Assembly (NCBI RefSeq): GCF_033958435.1
Contig: NC_134144.1
Location: forward strand, 12,146,010-12,210,009
Length of the DNA stretch: 64,000 nt
Origin: Carettochelys insculpta
Taxonomy: Eukaryota > Chordata > Testudines > Carettochelyidae
Direction of reading: 5' to 3'
The translations under genes and the position numbers were made by a program. Below the pieces are notes generated by a model, which searched no databases, was not told the DNA's origin, and saw nothing but the letters and a program-made list of their open reading frames with translations. Shown piece by piece: positions 60,663-64,000 of this stretch. Numbering within the stretch: position 1 is the first letter of the stretch; every line of letters starts with the position of its first letter.

Positions 60663-61079
60663 CTTGCAAAATATACTCAACAGGCACCCTGGAAAAAGGG
60701 AGAAATCAGTTGGGATGCCACACAGCAATATACCCTTAATATCAACTACTGGATTAGTAAAGCAATGTGCAAGAAACTGGTCACACATAGCAACGGCTGT
60801 TATTACCAGACCCTGTGTCATCCTAGAGAACTTGTTTAAATTAAATATATATATATATATCAACTGAAGGGCTCAATTCGCCATCCAGAACACATTTCTA
60901 GACTCACCCACTACATGGGCTGACAGGAAGGCCACAAAGTGGAATCTTTAGGAACTGCAGCTTATATACAAGTTTGATTATCCAAAGCAAGCTACAGCCC
61001 TGTTGAAAGAGTCTCGTTCAATGCACTTAAATTCTGAAGTTAAGGCTTTTAACACAAAACTGTAGCACTGATACCATCA

Positions 61080-61295
<216 letters not shown>

Positions 61296-61615
61296 TCAGC
61301 ATGAAGCACTATCTAAAACTGCTGTAGCAGATTAAGGTAGGAGGCTCTACACAAGAGCTTTCTAACCAGTTACATGAGGACCTAACACTAGGACTTGGAA
61401 AAGAAACAACACAATGCTACGTTGGGGAGGAAAAGGAATCATATTCCCTTGCCAAGTATTATTCGTTGCTTTTCTCCCATTTTATGTGAAATTGAAACAA
61501 ACACACAAACATTAAAGAACCGAAGATTGGCTGCATCCAGCTGCCACTTTTCCACATACAAAACAAAGGCCATGCCCCAATGCCCAGTCATAGCACAAGG
61601 AAGAAGCAAACTTAC

Positions 61616-61705
61616 TATTTTCTTGAACTCGGGCCACAAATCCCATCAATGGTAACTGTGGAGTTACCTGTAGGATGGAGGGAGGAGGAGGAGCAGCAAG
61701 GGATA
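61616..61705 (-). CDS. ABI2: ABI2 exon with VTPQLPLMGFVARVQEN
   Basis: This exon has 90 nt: two bases of a split codon, 29 codons and one base of the next. The acceptor is CTTTGCTGCAG after a run of T's, and the donor is GTAAGT. It encodes SLAAPPPPSILQ followed by VTPQLPLMGFVARVQEN, matching the region of Abi proteins just before the acidic segment. A CTACAG trinucleotide site inside it (ending at 61668) could mimic an acceptor. The upstream acceptor is chosen because the APPPPS residues before VTPQ match the family and the phase closes on both sides. Confidence 0.9.
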
Positions 61706-62019
61706 CTGCAGCAAAGGAGTTTAAAAAAAAAAAAGGACAAATAAATTAAAAATAAAACGACAGGGCAAACAGGAAAATAGGCAGTTCCCTCATTCAGGCA
61801 CTTCAGCAATCTGTCCAAGTGCTACAAAAAGGATGAAATCCAGAAGAGTTTTAAGAGGAGCTTTAAGAAGCTATCACTTGTCCTCTCACACAGCTCTATT
61901 TGAAAATTCCCATGCCGGCTCCCCTTCATAACAACCGAATGTCAGCTGAAGAACTTGTTCCATTTTGAAAGTTTGTCTCATCACCAAAATAAGTTGGTCC
62001 ACTAAAGACATCTCTCATG

Positions 62020-62395
62020 CAGCATTCCCAAACTGTGGGGCACAGAGGGACACAGAACAACTGAGGGGGAGGGAGGTACAGTGGGGCCTGAGGCAGCCAC
62101 CCTGAGGGGGGGTGGGGAGAGAGCACCATCCGCCCACACTCTCTTTTCAGCTTCCAGGGCAAAGCCTAGTTCTACCCTCATTGCCTCTCCAACCCCAGGC
62201 CATCTCCGCTTCTAGCCCTGGCTCCTCCCCCATACCTCATTCTGCCGTGCCCCCCCTACCCCCAGTTTCACCTTCAGCCCAATTTCCTCTACTCAGCTAA
62301 CGATGTTGGTGGGATGCGCGGGAGAGGGAGACAGTTTCCATGACTGGTATAGGGAAAAGAATGGAATAGAAAACGTTTGGCCACCTCCACTCTCA
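62020..62395 (+). mobile_element. Possible hAT remnant
   Basis: CAGCATTCCCAAACTGTGGG at 62020 is a typical hAT left terminus, followed by GC-rich sequence. The right end (about 62370-62395, AAAACGTTTGGCCACCTCC) is a poor mirror. Confidence 0.35.
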
Positions 62396-62749
62396 CATAA
62401 TATTTAAAAAGAGTTAAAACAAGAGATGTACTTTCTGAAACAGCTCCCAAAGAATGGTATCCATAAATCTAGGAAGGGATTTATCTAGATTTCCCTACCC
62501 CCATCTCTCATTTCCTTACACAACCATTTCAGGAAACAAGCAATTCACTTGTGTCAGGTGTGAACCCTTGACAAACTGCACACACTTGCTAGATGATGCA
62601 ACTTTTAGTACTTCTGTTAATAAACTTTTTTTCAGGAGGGTAGATCTTCACTTTAAAATTCCCTCAAACAAATTAACTGGTCAGGAAATATACATCCCAT
62701 GGGGACGGAGGAATGAACAACTTAAGTGATTTTGTTTGGAGGCAGAGGA

Positions 62750-62885
62750 AAAATATATTTAGTTATTTAAGATCACTTCTCCCTCATGTCCATTAACATC
62801 CTTTAAAATTTACATACAAATTACGCAAAAGTTCTTAAAGAGCCTCAGGCAGCTCCGAAGCTGCAGGTTGAAGACCCCTGCTCTT
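62750..62885 (-). mobile_element. hAT end remnant, antisense
   Basis: The reverse complement reads CAGGGGTCTTCAACCTGCAG, close to the terminus at 23028. The inner boundary is not defined. Confidence 0.45.
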
Positions 62886-63129
62886 GGCTATTTGTGATCA
62901 TTACAGGCCCTGTTGTATTTCATAACACTAGTCTTAGAAAAAAATTATTTCTGTCATCAGTAACTCTAATACCACCTTAGGTACATGTTGGCATGATTTG
63001 ATCACCTTTACTGTGTGCAACAGAAAAAAGTCTAAACCAAGAACATATATAGTTGGTCCTTTAAAATAAGCAATTTTAAAAAGCTGAAAACAATAATGAG
63101 CCAAACCACCCAGAAAGAAGAATTTAGTC

Positions 63130-63810
63130 ATTAAAAAAAGTGAAAACCAATTTGGAGATATTTAAGAACTTGTTAGTAGGATGCCAAAAAGCCATAATCA
63201 AGGCAAACTACCATATTGGTTTAAAAAATAACTGGTTTAGAAGTGAATGCAGCTAGAAAAATAGAAAGAGCAAACAGAAAAAAGGGGTCTTGATAGTAAC
63301 AAATACAAATCAAAAGCTAGTAATTGTAAAAATCTGATAAAAGAAACCAAAAGGACACAAGAAGAAATCTATGGTCCATAAGGAGGAGGGTTTGTTTTAG
63401 TATGTCAGGGACAAAATGTATCCTGACTTATTTATTTAAAAAAAAAAAAAAAATCAGCATGTCCAGGTAACTTGCATTCAAGAGTTTCAGGAGAGCTAGC
63501 CAAGGAGTTTGCTGAATTATTAAATGTTAGTCTTCAATAAGTCCTGGAACACTGGAATAGTTCTAGAACACTGGAAGAAAGTTAATGTGGTGCCAGTATT
63601 TAAAAAGTGTAAACGGGATAATCTAGGTAATAACCAGCCCGTCAGTCTGATATCAATCCAGGTAACATAATGAAGTGGATGATAAGGGACTCAACTAATA
63701 AAAACTTAGAGGAAAGCGACTTCTTAATGCAAATCATTGTGAGTTAATGAAAACCAGATCCTATCAAACTAACTTTATTGTTTTAATAAGATTTCAAATT
63801 TGACTGACAA
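63130..63810 (+). mobile_element. CR1 LINE internal fragment
   Basis: The sequence resembles the CR1 RT-upstream region, including TGGTGCCAGTATTTAAAAAG, then AACCAGCCCGTCAGTCTGAT and GATCCTATCAAACTAAC. It contains an A14 run near 63440 and is heavily decayed. Confidence 0.6.
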
Positions 63811-64000
63811 AGACAGTTGCATCGACGTAAACCCCTCTAAGTGTTGGACCTGCCACCTCCGTGCCTTTTTTTTTTTTTAAATTAAAAACCAGAATTAATG
63901 TAAGATTAACAGGGCACACATTAAAGCTTGACTCACCTCATAGGTCTCAAAAGGGAATTGTAAAAGGTCAACAATCACTGAGTGAGCTTGTTTCTAGTGG

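Overview
The window is a piece of a vertebrate nuclear genome, most likely a turtle or a close archosauromorph relative. The gene exons are those of tetrapod RAPH1 and ABI2. The repeats are CR1 LINEs, hAT and Tigger-like DNA transposons, several TIR/MITE families starting GGCTACGTCTACAC, and an element family ending GTTAGTCTATAAGGTGCC...ACAGACTAACATGGCTAC. I associate that mix with Testudines or crocodilians from memory. There are no bacterial genes, CRISPR arrays or operons.

Layout. (1) Positions 1-17475 are intron, taken to be RAPH1 intron. They hold no exon I can recognise and many repeats, including a decayed hAT transposase element (12323-14949) inserted in a CR1 copy. (2) Positions 17476-39129 (+) carry the last ten coding exons of RAPH1 (lamellipodin): a coiled-coil segment, the Ras-association (RA) domain, the PH domain, Ser-rich linkers and a 1.94-kb terminal exon for the proline-rich tail. 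All ten exons join in frame (2988 nt, 995 codons plus stop). A candidate alternative last exon lies at 35251-35361. (3) Positions 39130 to about 47135 are the probable RAPH1 3' UTR, about 8 kb long, ending at AATAAA signals at 47054 and 47111. (4) About 1.3 kb of intergenic DNA follows. (5) From about 48460 to the end of the window lies the 3' part of ABI2 on the minus strand: an approximately 6-kb 3' UTR, the SH3-domain terminal exon (54590-54765), the acidic/proline-rich exon (61103-61276) and the exon before it (61616-61705). The rest of ABI2 is beyond the right edge.

Biology. RAPH1 and ABI2 are convergent, tail-to-tail neighbours, as in human 2q33. Lamellipodin binds Ras-family GTPases and phosphoinositides through its RA-PH module and recruits Ena/VASP proteins through FPPPP motifs. 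ABI2 is a subunit of the WAVE regulatory complex, and its SH3 domain is known to bind proline-rich partners including lamellipodin. The exons for both sides of that interaction are in this window.

Limits. No alignment or database search was run. Exon edges come from reading frame, GT/AG signals and recalled family sequence. Repeat family names are recognition calls, and UTR ends rest on polyadenylation signals only.
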